Below, piece after piece: positions 36,601 to 42,600 of a stretch of DNA of 64,000 bases. Numbering within the stretch: position 1 is the first letter of the stretch; each line of letters starts with the position of its first letter. The position numbers were made by a program, and so were the translations under genes. The DNA is taken from positions 93,029,778-93,093,777 of the forward strand of contig OZ007567.1 in the NCBI GenBank assembly GCA_963931925.1. Direction: 5' to 3'. The notes under the pieces are model-generated. The model saw only the letters and a list, made by a program, of their open reading frames with translations, ran no database searches and was not told the DNA's origin. This DNA is from Onchidella celtica (taxonomy: Eukaryota; Mollusca; Gastropoda; Systellommatophora; Onchidiidae).

Positions 36601-39600
36601 ATTTAGATGAGCTAATGTGCACTGAGGTCAACAGAAAGTATGAAGAATTGATTTTCATTTCTGATTATTTCTCTGTTGCTATTTCGTTTCTTTTATTTAT
36701 TTCCCAAAGAGGCAAAAGTAACGAGGTAATCTGAAGGGCGGGTTGAAGGGCTTAATCTCTGTAGTGTAAGAATGTAAGGATTTGAACACACAATTTCTAA
36801 CTGACTAAACTGTGATGTAAAACTTCAAAACTGGACAACCATAAATGTCATGAAAATTGAATGCAGCGAAGTTTTGCTGTACCTTTGTATTTGGACTGGG
36901 AATCTGCAATTGTAAAACTTTGAGAAAAGGGGATATCACTGTGTCTGACTGATTTGTCCATTTGACAAAGTCTGGCTGGAAATTTACTACCTGGGAGAGA
37001 AGGATCAAATGCACCCAATATTTTATGAAAAACAAGTTTGTTTTTATATTTGTTTGTAATTGTACAAATGTCTAGTGCACCTTTGCTCATATTAGTCACA
37101 GTGTATGCATGTGTCATGTATACCAAAATATTGTCCAAATATGTCACTTCCTTCCTCCTTCTTGTGGAAATTACTAGCCAAGTGCCATATTAGCTACCAG
37201 GTGATATTTTAGTTTTTGTTTCTTCTTCAAGAGACTCTGTATGATCAGTTAATAAATACACCACAATACCCCATCCACATGTCTTGAGATCCATGTATTT
37301 CTCTGGTAATTCAGACCATATTGGGGTTCACAAAGTAGATTTTCTGTGTACAGGAAAATTGAACTAGGATGACATCATATGAGGATAGTATTGATTCTGG
37401 GGGGTGGGGCAGGCATTTGACTAATATAAATAGTGTGAAAAAGATTGTTGTAAGCATTCAGGGAAATCAGTATAATCATGTTTCTCTCTCTGCATACATT
37501 CTTAGATACTTTCTGTCTCAGTGAACGTAATCTGCTTTACATCTCATGATTGCAAGGCTTGAAGGCAAGAATGTGATTAATACATACTCCATCTTCATAC
37601 ATGGAATGGAGGAAATTTGCAGCGTCTCGGCTTGTTCATATCAAACACTGTTGCACAAGAAATATTCTCTGAAAGCTGCAATTTTTGTTTTATTCTATTT
37701 GCTTGTATTCAACATACCAGCCTGTAGTTTTAAAATAAAATCAGTCGCCTTCACATACTTTATTCAGCCTTAACCAAGTGCATGCTGATGTCCTCATCCC
37801 TTTCAAGTGACCAATATAGTTTCAGCATTCCAAGATCTAGGCTATTATTCCTCGGTAACACTTGTTTACTGTTGCCATCCATACTTGAGTGTATTTGCAA
37901 CTCCACCAACCAGAAATTAAAAGAGGGGAAGTAATCATCTAACACATTCCTATTTTCTGCTAAGAAAAAAAAAAGCTAATCTCAGGAAGAGGGGGCAGTG
38001 TGAACAGGCATTCAGTATTACTTAAATTCAAATGAACATCCACACAGTTGTTGTTTTTTGTCTCCTTCAAATATATATTTACAAAGCTAGTTGATTCCTT
38101 CTGTTTATCCCCTATTGTTTGACTGTGTAGTGGAAGGAACATTTTTTATTTTGGTTTCTCAGATTTTTAGACCTCAGTTTTTGGTTAATGTCTACATATT
38201 CTTCAGTTGCTTCATCCCCCCCCAATGTTTGTATCAGTTTTAAATGTCTTTCAAACATATGTGATGGTTTCACTAAACATTGTCCTGTAGATGTTGATGA
38301 TGTTTTCTAGAAATATGCACTATGCAGTTTTTCAAAAATTTCATTTCATTTAGATCCTCACCGCAGTCGTGAGAGCACTTGGAATCAGTAGCTTACGCAC
38401 AGTTTCATTTTATCTTCCTCCTATTTGTACTAGTTCCAGGACTGATATTGATTGTATCTGATGTTGAAGTTGTGTCTATTGGAAGTGACTGTAAAACAAA
38501 TTGTTTTCAATTTTATATCTATATATATATCATCATTCCATCCAGTTACGTCATACATCCGGAGCGCTTATCTCAGTCAGGGCAGGGCTACTCAGGAAGA
38601 AACGGTTTTATTCTATGAATGTAACCATCCATATTTCCCTTTACATGTATTTCTACCCAGCTGACAAGTTATTCTCCTTTCTTTGACGAAAATGGTGTTC
38701 TACTTAACAAACTAACATTTGTACAGTAGAGTGTTATTACGTCATGGATAAATGTTTTCTTTTATTTTGTACATGGTGGTGCACATTATGTTACAATATC
38801 TGTATTCCAAAATGGATTATTCTGAGGGTTGATGGGACGGGTTTTAACAGTTTGTTATTTTGTCAGAGTTTTTTGTTCATGGCACTGGAAAGAAAATTTT
38901 TTTTTCATTTTCTTCTTGAATAAAACATTTTTTCCCAGTTGACTAAGCATGTGAAATATTAAATGTAATTATTCCATGTTTGGCTTTTGATCATGAGTTT
39001 TTTTTTTTCCTTTTACTATTGCTTTTTTTAAATTACGGAGTCAAAGTGTAAATTTTTTCTTTCTTTCTTTTTATATTTTGTTTTAGTTTATATATGTCTT
39101 GTCAGTTTGTAATTTTCCGGAGGACTGGGAGTTTAACCCAGATCCTAAAGTATCCTAATGTTGCAAAGGCATGATTGCTTACAGTTTTGAAGTCCTGCAA
39201 GTTACTTTTTGTACTGCTGCAACTAACTGGAAAATGCTTGAAGTTTTGATAATTCCTTTGCTTTACGGAAACATCAGTATATTTTCCAACTTGAATGACT
39301 GCAATTGTAAAGTAAGAATTTTTCAACTGTAAGAATGTTTTATAATTCCATTATTGATTTTCATTTGAATTAAACTCTCCAGATAAGAGCACAATTTTGC
39401 AAGTGCATCAGATTGAAATCCTTGAGAACATATTGAAAGATAGGAAAGCAAAGAGGGGTGCCACATTAGTGGATTAGCACACCGGAAATAACTAGCATAG
39501 ATCTTATATATCTATCAGTTAGTCAAAGTGGCTTCCTTATCTCATTAATGTTTGTTTGCACCATTAGATGGTCTTTTGACCCCCAGTTTTCTCACTTTTG

Positions 39601-42600
39601 TAGTTAACACCCAAACGACCACCCCGGCCAGAGACTGAAAGAAGGCCAAGCCGACCACCCAGTACCCAGTTAAACAATAATTACCCACATTCAGGCAGTG
39701 TAAACAGCCTCAGTTCCTCTCATTCTGGTGGCGCTTTTTCAACCAGGTTGTCTGGAGGTGAGTACATTGTCATACTAGCGACATTGTTGTGAAATACTTC
39801 GTATTATGATTTCTTTATAGCCCTGTTTTCTTTTTGTTCTAATTGCATAGCTGCCAACCAGCACGTAACGTATGTATTTAGTACATGTTTGGGGTGCCAG
39901 TACGCAAATACATTTTTATTGGTCTAAAGTACATATATTTGAAAAATTTCCCAATTTATCCAAGAAGAACACAGAGGACAAAACAAAACATGTAACTTTT
40001 ATCCAAAGCCAATAGCCCTAGTACAGACCTAGCGATTCAGCCAGTCCAATTGGAGAGGCAGATCTACCCTCTTGTGCCCTGCCATATGGCACACGCCCTA
40101 ACTTGTGATAACTTCAGTGCCCCCGCCACCACCAACGCCCCACTCAGCCAAGCATTAGAAATGTTACATAATAATTAGTTATTATGGCACATATGTTCGC
40201 CTGTGTCCGCGCGCTTGGGCCTTTCACTCGAGCTCGAGTACGCTAACACGTTTAGGATAGGTCACGCTTGCGCATTGTATCGCAAACAAAGACAGTTAAG
40301 AAAGAACAGTGGACAATTTGTGAAGTGGTTTCATTTTACACTACTTCACAGTATTTTTTTTTTTTTTTTTTCAGTTTTACACATGTTCAATTATCTTTGG
40401 TGGTTTTAACTACTGGTAGATCAAAGTCTAGATTGGTGGTCTTTAAGGATCGGTGTCAGAATGTAATTGGTGATCACAAATGAACGAGGCTAAGGTGTAC
40501 ATGTAGGTGACGTCAAAAATCGAAATTGAGAGCCCATGAGCTGCTGTACAACATAACTAGACCTAGCAATATCAGTTTTTGGGTTTTCAAATGTTGGCAG
40601 CCATGTAATTGCTGCAAGTTTTTGAAAGTAAGAGAGCAAATGTAGATGCTGATGTATGTCAGTGGTGTCACCTGTCACCTGTCGGCTTCATCGTCATCGA
40701 TGTTAGCTGCTACAGTGGATGTCACGACAAAATCTCCTCCACCCAATCCTGTCCTTAGCTTTCCTAGTTAGTTCACTTATTTCCAGCTGGCTGACTTTCT
40801 TGATGTTATCGTGATATGTAATGGGTGGTCTTCCTTGTTTTCTCTTTGTTTCTGTCTTTCCTTGAAGGATTGATATCATAAGGGCCGTGCTTTTGTTTCG
40901 GGCCGCGTGGCCGATGTATGCAAGTCTTCTTTTATTTATTTCAGATGTTATTCTTCTGGTGGTGTCAAGCTGTTCTAAGATGCTTGTATTTGTTCTCCTT
41001 TCTGTCCAACTTATTCTGAGTAGCCTTCTGTAAAGCCACATTTCAGCTGCCTCCAATCTTGTTATGTCTGCCTTTTTGAGTGTCCAGGCTTCACAACCAT
41101 ATAGTAGGACTGGCCAGATCAAGCACTTAAGTATGTCCACTTTGAGGTCCGTTGGTGTGCCTCTATCCTTCCAAATGTTGTTTAGTTGAACCATTTTGTG
41201 TTTTGCCATTCCTATCCTTGTTTTTATGTCCTTTGAGCAGCTTCCATCTTGCGATTTATGTGATCCTAGGTATTTGAAATCAGTCACTTTTTCTAGTGCT
41301 GTTTTGTTTACTAGTATCTCCTGGTGTTCATGGTCAGTGGTGTAGGAAAATCAAAATGTGGCAGAAAGTGAAAGTTGTATGTTCAAAGCCTCACACAGGA
41401 AATATTACAGAACATGCAAAAGAGAAGGAAAGACAAATCAAGCTTTCAGTACATTAACCTTCCTCAGGAAAAAAAAAACAAACAAAATAGAAAATTGAGC
41501 AAATAAAAAAAAAAAAATTCAAACAAATAAAAAAATTATAGAACATTCTACAAATGCTTCAAGCCTTGCCCTGACCCCACAGATTTTCTGTTTTTTTGTT
41601 TTTTTTAATATTAGTAGTTTATGAATGACTGTTAGAGAGCCGTATCCCCACATCTGAAACAGCAAGAGATTTTTCTTAATTACCCTGTGCCAGTGTTGAC
41701 TTCCAGTAGTAACTTTAATTTTTACTCTTTTAGAATTTGTTTTACTCTCATCTTATTGTTAGTTTCAAATATAGGGCTTACAAAATGCAGCTTTTTAAGT
41801 GTTTTTTTTGCCAAATTTGAACTTTGTGCCAAATCCTGCTGCGACCCTAAAGGTTTTCTGTGGTCTTTTAAAATTTGTTCATTCCAGTAATGTTCACCTG
41901 TCAACCTTCCCCTACTGTACATGCCCATATCGTTGCTGCTCTACGATAATAGCATATGTCCGACTGTTGTCAAGAGGCAACTGATGGTTCATTGCATTCC
42001 TGAGTGTGTGGGCTAAAGGATAATATTATAGAAAATGATGTGCCCATGGGAAAATATAATGATCGAATAGAATTATAATGGAGTCACCAAATGACAGGAA
42101 AAGAAATAGTTTTTCTGAATGTCTCAAAACTTTTTAAAATGATTTATGCCATTAGCGTAGAGCAGTGATGATATCAGGATGTTACTATGTGTATATTTAC
42201 ATTCCTTTCCGAAGCAGACACAACTTAGTGATAGTCACAGTTTTTGCCTTTATACATGGGACCCCTTATTGAAGTAGTCATTTAGTTAGCAGGTCTAGTA
42301 ATGACTCGTCATAGACATTTTTCTGGACTAATGAATTCATCTCTATTCAGATTTAGCAGCTGTGGGAGACTCGGATCAGCCAGCTGAAGAACCCCCTCCA
42401 TTGCCTGAGAAACAGAACAACAGTGACTATATGAATCAGTCTGGTGACATCATACGACGAGCTTCGTCAGCCAGCCAAGCTAGTAATAGGCAGAAGGTGA
42501 GCATCTTCAGCAAGATCTTCAATAAGGCTAAATATGAAGAGTTTTAACTATGCAGATTTGAAAGGTTGACAGCAACTTCTCTTTCACTAATATTGTCAAA

